This document shows positions 47,788 through 61,604 of a stretch of DNA of 64,000 nucleotides, piece after piece. Source of the stretch: Temnothorax longispinosus (lineage: Eukaryota > Arthropoda > Insecta > Hymenoptera > Formicidae); assembly GCF_030848805.1 (NCBI RefSeq), contig NC_092363.1, positions 2,232,001 through 2,296,000 of the forward strand. The letters run 5' to 3'. Made by a program: the position numbers and the translations under genes. Each line of letters begins with the position of its first letter. Within the stretch, counting starts at the first letter, position 1. The notes beneath the pieces were generated by a model. It was not told the DNA's origin. It saw only the letters and a program-made list of their open reading frames with translations, and made no database searches.

Positions 47788-50754
47788 GTAAGTAGCAATT
47801 CACCCGATGCTTCATACGTTCTAATGTGGCTTTCGTTCGGAAAATTTAATTTCTATGAACTCGAAATCGAAGATGTAACATAAATTAACTTAAATCAATT
47901 TTATTAACGCATTTAAACGTAATGTTTCTCTGAAAGATTTATCCTTTAAAATGTGAAGTGCGTATTTATTCCTCCATAAATTAGTGTAAATGCATGTGCG
48001 AGCGCGGACGTCGCTAGCACTCCATGAAAAGAGCAATATAATGACAATTGAATCGTAACGTGATCCATTCCGCTAACCCGTTGGATACCGTTATATGACG
48101 CGGTTTAGTTTTCACCGGCGAATGTTTAATTTGGTGCATGCTCCGGCGCCAATTATGTAGATGTGCAGATGTGTACGCGATGGTATATGGGGTATCTGTT
48201 TAAACTAATGGGGTGTAGATCAAGGGGGAAGGGGGGGTTTGCATTAAAGCACCCGTTAATTCATTGTAAATATACTCAGCGTATATTCGTTTCTCTATAT
48301 TTCTCTATGTACATACCATTAGTATATTCCTGTGACTAAACATTATTTGTACTGGTCGTGACAATTCTGAATATTGGAACGTGAATGTGCACGAAGATTA
48401 CATACGCGCGCGATTAACATATGGTTGCATTCGATTCACGTACCACCTCCTCTAAACATTTATATAATAGCAGAAACGCGACATATATTATCAAGCGCGA
48501 TTACTCGTGTGCGATGGCAGTTGATGAGGCTGCCGATATTATAATTCGCAACATTTAAATATACTTTATTTTTCGCTATAATTATTCCTACAAGCAAGAG
48601 CTTGTTATTTTATACACAATTATTCAATTTCTTAAAATCATTGAAAATTGTAATGGATATTAGAGTGATAAACACATTTAATCTGCCGATAAAACATTAT
48701 AAGTTTAAAAAATTTGAATACTGAAAAGTGTTCTCGCATTCCGAATCTAAAAAATATATATAAAAAAAAACGTAAATCCGAGATCTTTTATGGGAATACA
48801 AACGAAACGTTATTCGGCGCACTTTATTTCCACGGGATCACTCGAATTTTACGAGAAGTGTTTTGCCAGTATATCGAATGCTCACATGGCTCACTATGCT
48901 TACACGGGAATTTATTGTAATGCATTCTCGATAATCCGTGCCGTTTTAACGGAGCGCAAAGTTTGACCGAACGCAGCGACTCGCGCAAAGAGTTGCGCGC
49001 GCTCTCAATCCGGTGAGATTTAATAATATTGGTTCCGCGTCAATTACACTAATTAATGTGAGCCACGTGTTGCTATAAACATAGACTTCAATATGTAGAC
49101 AAATCTTGGGATAGCGCTGTGCTTTATGTGAATATAATGTGATCCCATGTTAAAATATGCATGCGCTATGCGGTACCAAATCTGCTGCCGGGAAATTATT
49201 GAAAGTTGTATCGTTCAAGCGCACAACAAAAAAGTATTTAATACAAGCACCATATAGAGATTAGTAAATGCGCACGCAAATTGGCGTGATGTTGTAGTCC
49301 TGTTGCTTCAAATTTATCGAGAGGTATCAAAGTACTAAAATTTTAGGAATCTCTAATGGAACAACAGTAAAGCTCGAAATACAAAATGCAATATTTTCTA
49401 AATAATATAATTAGGAGAGAGGGTAAGTATCAATAACAGTCAACGTGAACATTGCAATATATGCGTGCAAGAATGACAATTCTTATATGTATAATAAATG
49501 AACAGTTTCTGTCGTCCGTACGTATCTTGTTTCTATCGCACATTATTTCAATATACTTATATATTTTTCGTTATGGTTATAACACGTAATGAGGTTTTTT
49601 GTGTACCTATGTTACGCGTGCAAAATTTTTGTATTTATCGTAGCTTTCTCGAAACTTGCAAACGACGATAGTTCGACGTTGCATTCACATTAAACGCAAT
49701 TAGATAGACTTTATTACAGATTTGATGTTGCGTATACTAATTGAATTGTTCGTTTAATATTGAATATGATACTTTCCATTGGTATTGCAAGAGATATTCT
49801 AAAGCTTGCGAAGAGACTCGATACATTTTATATATACAATATATAAATCGACATATTATGTGAAAAAAACGAAAAATCACATAGCTTCGATTTATTGAAG
49901 ACATTTCGAAAGATTACTTCTACCCTTGATGGTCGAGCAGATGATTTGCGAGAAAAAATTCACGTTATCTCCGAGACTGTCTAGGGCTCCAGAGAGAGAC
50001 CGATATTATTATCTGAGGTACTTAAGCTTCGCACATTTTTGCATAACTGGAAATTAGAAATAATTATTGTTGCACCTCGGGGAGCAGCGGTGTCGCGCAA
50101 TAGCGATGTGGTGCACAGCAGATAACTCCTTCAATGCTTTTTTCGCGAGATATGCTCATCGAAATTCAGGTGAACAAGTAACAGAGGATTACTCTTGGGA
50201 GACTTTTAATAATTTCGCCATATCAATGATTGCATTTATATTGAATAAAAATAATGATTTTATTAATTTTTCGCTATATACCACGTGAGAAATGTTCAAT
50301 GTTAATTTCGAAAACTTCGTGGGATTCCCAAAGACATAACAATTCATATAAGAATTTACATTATAACATTAAGAGATAAGACTGCGTTAGCACCAAGAAT
50401 AACATGGCTGTTTATGAAGTATAGCAAGAGAAAGTCATGTAATGAACAGATTGGAGATGCACCCGGACTAAGTAAGTTACATGCAGTTGGTTAATGACAC
50501 TTCATAACTTTGCTCTAAGTACAAGTGGCCACCCATAGTTCTGTAAAGTTTACGGAGCGTACGCAAGCACTCACTCGGTTTCCCCGCGCATCTCTTTCTC
50601 TCGTTAAGAAGTATTTGCCAAGATAATTATGAATATAACTCCGGACAAAATTTGCTTGTCCAGCGACACTTAATTATGACGAAAACAATACCGCCGAACG
50701 ATACACTATGTGGCATGTAGAATTTTCCATAACAATTTTTTTCTATGTAAAAGT

Positions 50755-51195
50755 AATCAACAATATATTTTCAATTTGCAACGGCATATAGCCCTTTGTA
50801 ATCACGAGTAAATGTTAAAATTTAAAGATTATATTACGAAGGTGAAAATAAGTCACCACTTTGATCTCCAGTATGTTCGATATCTGAAACTGACGGAAAA
50901 TACTGCGCTAACAACCAAGCTTCAGAATAAATGGGTTTACTTAATAATCCACGCGCACAATATCAAACTGAAAGAAATCAACAATATATTTTCAATTTTC
51001 AACGGCATATATAGCCCTTTGTAATCACGAGTAAATATTAAAATTTAAAGATTATATTACGAAGGTGGAAATAAGTCGCCACTTTGATCGCCAGTATGTT
51101 CGATATCTGAAACTGACAGAAAATACTGCGCTAACAATCAAGCTTCAGAATAAATGGGTTTACTTAATAATCCACGCGCACAATATCAAACTGAA
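50755..51195. repeat. Tandem duplication, two copies of about 221 bp
   Basis: Copy 1 (50755-50975) and copy 2 (50976-51195) are nearly identical apart from a TA insertion and a few substitutions. Both carry the same open frame (containing YVRYLKLTENTA). Most differences change the amino acid, so it is not under coding constraint. A recent local duplication in noncoding DNA. Confidence 0.8.
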
Positions 51196-52097
51196 CACGA
51201 ATTACATTGAAACTAGGCGCGAGGTCATTAGCTGCTACCGAGGGGGAGATATCGTCATACACCACTTTACCCCAGCTGATTTTCCAGAAGGCAACGCCCC
51301 GCGATATGACGCTTCAAAGGGCCCCTTTAATCGTTTTGAGTTCCAACAGGAATTTCTGCTACCGCGCCTTCTCCGCTCTGAACTTTCCGCATCTTACGAA
51401 GGATGAACTCGATCCACGAGCCGTTGTTTGCTCACGCGAGGGTGAAAAGCGGGCGAATGTTTGCCTTCTTCTGGGGTTCCTCGCTTCCTAATGTCTCGCC
51501 GAGATAGAGGCCGCGCGTCGTAAAGTGGACGGAAATTTTATTAGTATAATCGTCGCATTAACACCGAGGTCATTGCACACGCGAGAAAGCGAGTATTAAG
51601 AAAGAGCTGGCGAGGGATGCGGAGGGTGTAAATAGCGGGGCGTGCCTCGGGTCGGTTGGTTGACCGGAGAGACGATCGCAGATAGAGGCGCGAGGACTGC
51701 GCAATGCTTTGTGCCCCCCCTGCTGGAATTCCTCTGTATTAATTACCGGCTCGCTAATTACTATTTATTAGAGACTGGTGCGCACGCCACGTGGAGCCGA
51801 GTCGAGACGCGCCATTATCGCTTCGCTTCGAACGAGCACCTACGTCGTAGCGTCGTTTCAAGGCAACTTCGTTACGCCGTCGATTACATCTTGTACTGGC
51901 GCTGCAAGAACATTGAAGCGATCCCGTATCCGATCCTCTCGAGCATCCTTTAACGCGTATCGATCCCTTTCGTCCGAAACGTCTAGATTTTCCTTCATGT
52001 CTCATATAACCCATCACACATCTCGGAAAATTATATCGTATATTTTGCTGCGTTCGAATAATAAATGCATATCGCATATTCTTTTGTATTTTGACAC

Positions 52098-52150
52098 AAA
52101 AGAGAGAAAGAGAGAAAGAGAAAAAGAGAAAGAGAGAGAGAGAGGAGAGG
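52098..52150. repeat. GA-rich tract
   Basis: GAGAAA-type repeats; explains the long open frames on both strands here. Confidence 0.8.
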
Positions 52151-53526
52151 ACTTTTAAATTTCTAATAAACAAATAATTAAATTTATATAGCGACCATAT
52201 TTTAAAGCTACGCTCACTTCCGCGTAGTTACTATCACAGAAGAAAGTTTACGGCGGCGATAACGCGTGCCGTGACAAATTGCCTTTAACCTATTGCGCGT
52301 CGGCTTAAGGATGCAAGATACATCTCCGGCGATAAGTAAAACGAGCACACCAGCAACGAGAATATAATAGAACGCTTTTTCCACAATTTATAAAACGTTC
52401 AGGACGTTATAAGAGGAACAAGAGCATATAGTCTCATCGGCTATTAAATTCTCACTTTGCGCAGACGAAATTGCCGTTCTTGAATCCGGTAGTATTTGCC
52501 TCACAATTGGCATGATCCGGCGGATTGAACACTGCCTGCTATTACTCGCTCGAATACGAAAACAATTTTCATTTTGTTATACATAGTATAATATAATATA
52601 TATTAACTCGAAAACTGCACATTCAATTACAAGAGAATAATAAAAAAAAGAGTTAAAGTAAAAAAGCAATTAGATTTAACGTGATTAATTATCTAAATAA
52701 GATATAATAAGCTTTATATTTTAATTCTTTGACATAATATGCTAATTTAATCTCTATACTTCTGCTTGAGAAGATTATATTTAATGGATTTCTGCACCAC
52801 CACTTGCTTGAATATTTTATTAGATCATATTTTATTCGTAAGTCCTCATTAAAGGATAATACTGCATCAATTATCGATTCTCTAAAGTAGACTAATTATT
52901 GCATACATACAGCAATTAAGCATATAAAATAGCTTTATATATAATTAGAAATTGTACTAAAATATATTATTTTCGTAAAGTTTAATATTTTATATAAAAG
53001 TTACGACATACTTTTTTATTAATAATTTTTTGTTGGAAGTTCACTCGAAAAAACTTTTAGCAAAAATTGGCGCAAGTAAGCGGTATACGAAGTAAGATAT
53101 AAGCAATTTGATAAACGCGCGAGAGGCTGCCACAGAGTACGTCAATATTCTGTCTTTAGTTAAAGGAGGCTATTTCAGGAAGCAGCATGAGATTAACTCG
53201 ATCCCGCGAAATGGTACGACCGCTCAAAGTGGACAAACGCGATGTCCTAGCTACGCTACTTCGACCATGCAGAAGATAGATATGGCTGGTGGAATAAACA
53301 TGGAACCGCGCAGAAGCCACTTCATATTTCAGAGCATCCGAGTGAACTTCTGTAACGGTGGACGCGCATTAGACAGACTAATCCCGCCGGTATAGGGCCC
53401 GCACTAGTTTCGCGCAATTTCCGTCGTTCCTGCATCCACCGGCCACCTCTGATTACCTACACCGCACACATCTACTGATGGTTACATCGTTTTGCTTATT
53501 TTGCTTTAAATAGAGATATTTTGGAG

Positions 53527-53549
53527 CAGAGAGAGAGAGAGAGAGAGAA
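53527..53549. repeat. (GA)n microsatellite
   Basis: About 11 GA dimers. Confidence 0.85.
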
Positions 53550-56500
53550 GCAGCAGCCGGGAGAGAAACTATCCCATATTAAGGTTGCATGCGTTACCGG
53601 ATGCGGCGCGCGAACGGTAACGGGAAGCCTACAGTATTATTCTAATAAGAATTATAGCCTATGATAAATCTCGGCCCAGGTTCCAACACTTCTGCAGGAA
53701 GCTATGGAAGAGATAGGGCCGGCTCGATTCATTGATTATCCATTATTGCGAAACATGCGCCAAAAGTAACGTAATCAAATGTGAACGAGCAACTTTTCGC
53801 TGTTTTACGGAAAGATGTATATAGTATATGGTGATATATCGATCGTATCAACTACCATACCAGTATATGTAAAAATTTGCAACAAACCGACCGAATTTGA
53901 TTTTACTCAATCATAATTTCCTACCTCATATACGTTTCTCAATTAGCCCTTGATTTATTTTTCAAAAATCAATTGCATTCTTTTGATGCATTCCTTTCGT
54001 ATAACAGACAACCGTATGTGCTCGGAGGACACAAGCTATTCGAGGCAAACGGTAGACATACTTTATGCAAGGCGAGTGTTTCGTACTCGCGTGAGACGAG
54101 TTTCTTCCTATAAATCCTCCACCTTACCCTTACTATTCTCTTCTCTCTCCCTCTTTCGCTTTCTTTCTTTGTCATGCACCCTAACCTTCGTTCATCTAAC
54201 CTAACCGCCCCTACCGAGTTTCCTCATTGTGGTACCAAGCAGCATAATTCAAACTGTCCTCGTGGTACCGATGCGAGCCTTGGATTTAGCGCAAGATCTT
54301 ATCGTCCAGACAACAATAGCGCCGCTGCCTGGGAGAACTGAAATACTTATCGTCTTTGCTTGGCTCGCGTGAAAATTTATAAGATGTCCACAGGTTGAAG
54401 CGGAAAATTGTTTCTGCTCAATAATGTGTCACGAAATTTTTTTCTACGGAAATAAGTGAGAATGTTCTGTCTGTAATGAAATTCTTGCCTGTCTAGAAGA
54501 TGACGATAAATAACCACTCAATCAAGCTTAGACATCTTAATCGATAAAATTATAAATTTAAAATATTATAAAGCAAGTATTCTCATAGTTTTTGACAAAA
54601 AAAGATCACTAATGTTTCCATAAAAAATGATTATAATTGCATAATCATTTGTGGAAAATTTTGCTGTATATTTTCGTGGCAAGGGGCTATACAAATACAA
54701 ATTTGGCTAGCTGAGAATGCTTGCGGGATATTCGATGGAAATCATTTATACATGATCATTGAATTATACTCATTCGCTTCCAATCCAGCCAGTAAACACT
54801 GGCCAAAATAAATTCGCGGCGCTATAAATGCATATAACAACGCATACTCTTACGAGAGATATGCAATGGAAATAGGGAAAGGGAGGGGGGTGGCATTAAT
54901 GCCACATTTAATGCGGTGCGCTTACGCGTCGCGATTATCGAATTTACGCCTTGAATCGAATATTAGCTTCCGGAAAAATATTGCAGCGGCGGAACACCCA
55001 CTTTCGGCTGAAAGCAATTTTCAGCTTAAAGGCTTCCACGGCTTTTATAGCGTCGATATATTTTTCCAATAATATCTCTGTACGCGGACGACTGCCTATG
55101 GCTCGAGCGCGGCCGGATGGCGCGAGGAGGTTCGCTCGCGGAATGTGGAAACGAGATAGAATAGTTTACAATCAAAATCCAGCCAGCGAAGCAGACTCTT
55201 AAGCAACCTCCATCTCGCGGTTAAAAGTGAAATCCAATTTCCGCTAACGGAGACTTTTTCTTAATATAATAACCAACCTCCGAGCTTCGCGACCACTCTG
55301 AGAGCGCGGAAACTCCGATATTCCGCGGAGCGGAGACCGCAAATATTCAAAATACGCGATAATCGAATTTCGATGGATAAATTAACGAGCAAGACATCCG
55401 TTCGCAAGAGCGCGATTTGTTGTTCGAAGAGAGAAAATTGCGGTCGAATTTAACCCGGAAGAAATAAACATACTGCAAATTTAGTGTAAAATATTTGATT
55501 CGACGAAACAAAACACAAAACAGTCGAAATATCTAGTCGTGCATTCAATTTGTATCGCTGCCGAAACATTTCTAGCGTGTTCGTCTGTCGTTATAACCGC
55601 TATTCAACTTTCCCGAAAAATCTTATCGTATTTGTGCGTGATATCTCTAGTTGAACGCAATCATGCTTCGTGACTTTTGTATCTAACGACCGACTGGAAT
55701 TCGAAGGACGGAACTGACAAAGCGGTAATAAGAAAGCGCGAGACTGTAGCACCAGAAAGGAATTGTGTAATTAATTCCAGATTAGTATACTCTAGAAACT
55801 GAGGCAGTACTTTAAGTCCACTATGTACTCGTCGAATGCGAATATCGGGAAAACAAACAATGGTAAATGGAAAAAAAAAACACCTTGATATTACTGTTAA
55901 TATTACAAATAATCGCTCACAAGAATATTAAGAGCAACATTATAGTTTTTCGTTGACTTCGTTTACTTCAGAAATTGTGGAATAGTTATTCCATACGTTA
56001 AAATGTCTTCATGAATGGTATTATAAAATGACAAAAACTCCAAAGCTTATAAAAAATTCACTCGGCCTGAAAGAGAACATTAATGTTCATTAATGTCACT
56101 TAGCTAAAAATATAAATCACCTCTATACATTCACCATTTCTATTTTAAAGCATATTTAGAGGATTCGCTTCTTGTCATATAATTATATTACAAATGTTCC
56201 GATAATAGAAGAATCTCAAGCTTTGCATCTCAAAGGTTTAAATTGAGAAAAGGTGATTCAAGTTATTTTTACTATAGATCACTGTAGATTGAAAAGCAAT
56301 CATTATTTCAAAGTGGAAATAATTACAAGTTCTATAAATAAGTTAAAAATAAACTTTGATACTTGTTGAACTCTCAAACTTTATAAGAAATTTTGGCGCT
56401 TGGTAAATTTTAGAAACGTAATTATTAGAAAATTGAATTAGTCAATGCAACGCCACAGTCCGCTATAAATTAGAAATGACGCGACATTAATAATTTAGAC

Positions 56501-56599
56501 TGAATGCGGAAGAAATAACGTTTATTGGTTAATGCTGTAACCAGAAGAAGTCACATCAAGCCAAACAACCCCGATATAAAATCTATTCTCTCATACACT

Positions 56600-56629
56600 C
56601 TTCCTCTCTCTCTTTCTCTCTCTCTCTAT
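56600..56629. repeat. (TC)n tract
   Basis: CT-dimer run with interruptions. Confidence 0.75.
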
Positions 56630-57174
56630 CGAGATCGCGTACCGATTTCACGAAGAAAGTAAATTCGAAGCTTATGATATTGGCATATAGCTGAATGCAC
56701 ATGAGCCGGCAAAACGAATCGTAATACGACCATGCCGACGCCTTATGTAATAGCGGGGAAAGTAATAGCACTTTCCCAACCGTTTGCGATATTATATCGG
56801 TTCTTCGCCTATATGCGATATTCAAATAAAAACGCAAAGTTATCTTCAGTACGAATACCCATTCGCGGCGCTTTGACGTCGTCCCATATGAGTAATATTT
56901 GCAAATAGCGATGATAGCAGCCGATGCTGTTTTTATGGTCATCGTTCTGCGCGAATGCTTACGTTTGAAATTATTTACCTACCATTGATTACTCAAAACG
57001 ATCACTTTAAAATATATATTTCAGCGCGGTGCGGCCTGCAATTTCACTCAAGCTACTGAAGAACGTTTAGACGACATGACGACATGAACTAAATTTGTGA
57101 GTTGTGAGTTAATTATTAAAATAAAAAAAATCTACAGTTAACTCACGCTGCTCCATAAATATTCAAATTACTGA

Positions 57175-57175
<1 letters not shown>

Positions 57176-57208
<33 letters not shown>
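57176..57208. repeat. (TC)n microsatellite
   Basis: About 15 TC dimers. Confidence 0.85.
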
Positions 57209-60084
57209 TCGCTGCCTGGACGTTTATAAACCTCAACGAGCTTCTCGCCTCTTGATTCACTTTTGTTTGCAAATCTCGCGAACGCAATTTAGGGGAATCA
57301 TTTACGCCAATGAATAAAGTTCGCGACGTTTAAACTTGCAGAGCAAAGCGTTAAACGAGTGAGCTTCGCCGTTCTCGTTTCCTTAAAAACTCCCGCAGAA
57401 GTTAATACATTTTCAATAATGTGTTAATTGAATGGAAAACGTGCGATTTTAACGAACCATCGCGCGTGTAAATGTATCTTACATATGTAAAGTCTGCTCT
57501 CGGGACTTGATCCAATCGCCCAACACGACACCCCGTTTTCGTTCTTCCTTCGTTAACGTAATATGCAAAGCAGTATTTAACATTAATTAGAACGAGTAAT
57601 TCCAAATATTCGCACACGCACGTATTAAGATCGTATTAAGATCGTAAAAGGATTTGCCTTTTTTTTTACAGTGAGGCGTAAATTTATTCGCAGCCGCCTC
57701 AGAAACCAGGGCCGACTTAATACAATTAGTAACGTTTCAGGAAGATTACAGAGGAGTTAACAGGTCCAGCACGATACGGGAGCGCGTTTTAAATAACGAT
57801 TAGAATGAACTATTATGCGCTTATCGCGGGTTACATAATGTTCCGTTAGTAACGATCATAAGTTGCATGCGGGAAACCGGCAGAATCCCAAAGGCGATGG
57901 CGTGACCATATCGCGTTATACTACTAGGTGCCACACGTGCGATCGTATGTGCATACAGACGTGTGTGTCTGTCACATACACGCGCGCACACACATATGGC
58001 ACATTAAGTTCCGTAGGTGTTCAGTGAGCTTCGTGCCGCTTTCTACGGATCGGCTTTATGCGCGAATTTCGTTTGTGCCAAAACGGGGCTCATGGGGGTG
58101 AAAGATTTTACCTACTCACGAATAATCTTCGCGATGCCTGAAAGCGCTATGAAGAGAGTGAATGCGCATTACGATTTAGTGAAATGGGATATAAAGTTCC
58201 CCGTGGCTGCATGAAACAAAGGTCTTCCGGCGCTGAATAGTGATATTACGTTACGCGTTACACGATATTCCGTTATTGCTTTTGCTTTATAATTTAAAAT
58301 ACTAAACCAATGAAAATTATAACTCATAAGCGAATATTTATAGAAAATAAATTTATGTTATTAAAATATATGTATAAAGAAACTTGATAGCGCCCTACTA
58401 GTCGGTACAATTCGCTTTAAAGATTACGGATAGCGTGAGGAATAAATATTTTATTATTAAATACTGATCAATATTTTGGCGGCTGTATGCGTATCGAATA
58501 TCGAAGAATACCGGTGCAATGGTGCAGTGTCTCGAGAACGCAATTCCGTGACGGAAAATCTCTTCTTGCGCGCGTTCAGAAGGCAGGTCAGATAATCTGT
58601 ATCGAGCGTTCACGTCTGCGATTGCTCTTGGGCGTTCCTGAATTAATATTCGTTGGCTTATTTCATTTCGCGCCGATCGAGGTGTCGCGTTCTTGAAATT
58701 CTCGGCAAATTGTCCCCGCGCAGCTCCTCGCCTACGACCCTTTTTCTCTTTCTCCCTTCTTCATTTTTGTCTTCGTACAGTCTTGCTGCCGGCACACCCG
58801 CCGGTCTCCTCATATTATTTTCGATGACAGAGTCTCCCCTAGCCATTATTCACATTCTGAACCCACCCTGTATACGGCCTGTCCTACGTTATTGGCCGCG
58901 CCACGCGGGATAATTAGCAAAAATATTTGCGGCATCGACGTCGCGATAATAATTACGAAACGTATAGCTCTAGACTACGGAAAGCGGGGCTGCTTTCACG
59001 TCTCTCATGGCGAAAGTATTTATATAGTACATTACGTTTATATAGTCGCGCGGAGACGGCGAGTGCGGAGAATCTGAGCCGCCGGGGATATTCGAAGAAC
59101 GCGAACTATCGTTATTGCTCGTTATTTCTTTTCGTCCTTCCGCAAGTCTGGCTACGCCGGCGGTTGACCTTTCATTAATGCATTATTATAGATATTTCCC
59201 TCTTTATATCGGTATATAGGCAAACTCTTTCGTCGCTCGTCGATGAAAGGGTTTTCCTGCAATCACGTCCTCGCAATTTTCTACGATATGTACGCGTAAT
59301 CTCTTTCTGTATAAACACGACATATAATCGTTATATGTAATTGTAGTTTTGACTATTTTAGCAAATACTCTTGAAAAGACTACATGAGATTTGTTTAAGA
59401 ATATATCTAATTTCTAACAGCTTAATATATAAATAAATAAAATATTCCTAGCGCTTCTCTTTCTCGTGAAAAAATGAAGAAAATTTTCTTTTCTTCAAGT
59501 ACCGATGTACTTAAATATTCGAAAAATTTCTGCTCCCGCCACTTTCTTTACAACGATGGAAATTCGCTCGAGAAGAGTATGAAGAGGTTGTTCCAAGCTT
59601 ATAAAGCGACCGCCGTGTAGCGGCCATTAAAGTAATCTACTTATTTAATACTTCGCGGACTCGGCGCACCATTAATTTCGCTAATTTCCGTAGCCATTAT
59701 GCATGTAACACGTGCAAGCTTATAATGAGCTAAGCTTCGAACAGTATTAACGAGGAGACGCCCTTTTATCGATTACTACCCTCACTGATGTTCCTCGTCC
59801 GCTTCACGATCGCTTAGAATAAGAACGCCTTCCATCAATATCTCAGCCGGTCTCCGCAATTCGTCCCCGAGATGCTCATTAGGCTACGAGCAAACTAACG
59901 ATCTGATCGTCGCAAACAAATCGTAGATAAATGAACTTCCTGTATATTCTTTTTATCATTTAATATGGATTGCACATGAAAATGTGAAAGTAAAAAATTA
60001 AAGAACATGACAACCGATTGCCAACGTATTATACGTGATATAAATTAAATTACTTTAATTCAAATCACTTTAATCTTTAAATCA

Positions 60085-60247
60085 ATTTAATTTGAATCAA
60101 ACGTTTAATCGTTTAATCTAAAAAACTGTGATGCGCATCAAAATCATTTTGCTCATCGTTAATTTGTCATTTAATTTGAATCAAACGTTTATTCTAAAAA
60201 ACTGTGATGCACGTTAAGATCATGTCGTTGATCGTTAATTTGTCATT
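60085..60247. repeat. Tandem duplication, two copies of about 80 bp
   Basis: Copy 1 60085-60168 and copy 2 60169-60247 share ATTTAATTTGAATCAAACGT, CTAAAAAACTGTGATGC and ATCGTTAATTTGTC, with small indels. AT-rich and noncoding. Confidence 0.75.
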
Positions 60248-61567
60248 TCGAACCTGGGACAAAATAATTATTTGGTATAATCACGCGATTATTCCGCCAG
60301 TGATTACCAGCGACGACGGCGAGTTACATCTGGAAGAAAGCCGCGCGGTTTCTTTTCAGACTGTAGCCCGTTTAAAGTTTCATGCACGGGAAATCGCGCC
60401 GAGGCGATTTCAAGTATGCATAGGTTAATCAAAAAGCCGAGTGTGCGGGGTGAAAAAGGCCGCGGCGCGCTACGTTCGATTCCAGACTAAGGCTCGCCGG
60501 GGATTTGTGGAGACCCCTGAAACTGCCTGTCTGCCCGGCTACGATCGTTGCCAAGCCGGTTGCCACAGAATTTAACACCGTCGGTGGCGCGGCCGCTGGT
60601 AAATGGCGTGTAGAAGTTAAAATATAATGGCGATGTGTGCGGTACACGGGGTGGCGCGATGGCGCACCGCAGCACGCGGCCAGGGCAGAGCTATGCATAG
60701 CAGATTATTTCGCCGTCTCGGCGAAATAAGGTATCGGCACTTTTCCGCAACACCGGCAACCGGGATGAGAGCGGCAAGCTTCTCCCGGGAGGTCCTCTTT
60801 AACATTACCGTCAACGACTTGGGAGTAGACTGCCTCCCTCTTTTAATGAATATTTACGGAGGACGCATTGGAGGAATTTCGCGACTTGCTACACTCGACA
60901 CGTTAGATGGCTCCATGCAAATAGACCCCGGTGCACTGACACTGTAGAACGGCATGTTTTTGTAAGCAAAAAATTAACACGTGCCAATCTCTTACTCGCA
61001 TGTATATTAATTTATAAACTACATTCTCGTGATATTTTCTTTATACATTAAAATACAAAAATATATTAGGAATTGATTATAGGCTGACTGTACAAGTGCG
61101 AACGCACAAACCAACTCTAAATGGTATTTTAATATTGAAATGCATCCTATGCTCGTATCGCGCACATTTTCTGTTAATAAAAAAGTTTAATAAAAACGAC
61201 AGTTTTTTGAAAAAAATAAACTGATTAGTTTAAGCCGTTATTTCAAATGGCTTTGCGAGTAAAATGCAGACGTAAATTTTCATGTATAAATGACGGGAGA
61301 TGCGCGCTTTGCAGGCTTTAGCCATGTGCCCTAATTTCCACGTATATACATGTATAGCATCGCTGGCTCAGCTTACGAGCTACATTCAATCCCCCGGTTC
61401 TTTCACAGCTGATCTCGTAGCAGATCTAGTTGCTAGAAACTTTGCATATCGTAGAGAGTTATGTTAACATTAACGATCTCGTGATGACCCCACTCATTCT
61501 GAGAGAATAGCGAATTATTATAGCTTACAATTTAACATACATTTATATATCGAAACTGTATCGCAGC

Positions 61568-61604
61568 TACACACACACACACACACACACGTGCGCGCGC
61601 GCGT
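61568..61604. repeat. (AC)n(GC)n compound repeat
   Basis: AC dimers passing into GC dimers, a possible Z-DNA-forming alternating purine-pyrimidine stretch. Confidence 0.8.

Noticed and set aside
51754..52173. 139-codon minus-strand frame
   Set aside because: Its start is the antisense of a GA repeat (Leu/Ser/Phe low complexity).
52465..52488. 24-nt phase-1 microexon candidate after exon 6
   Set aside because: Weak acceptor and only a moderate donor (gtagta); such pairs are expected by chance in a region this long.
57025..57096. Acceptor-to-gtgagt segment
   Set aside because: All three frames stop before the donor, so it cannot continue the coding chain.
57675..57760. Strong acceptor after a T tract (ttttttttacag)
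   Set aside because: The phase-1 frame is open for under 30 codons with no good donor.
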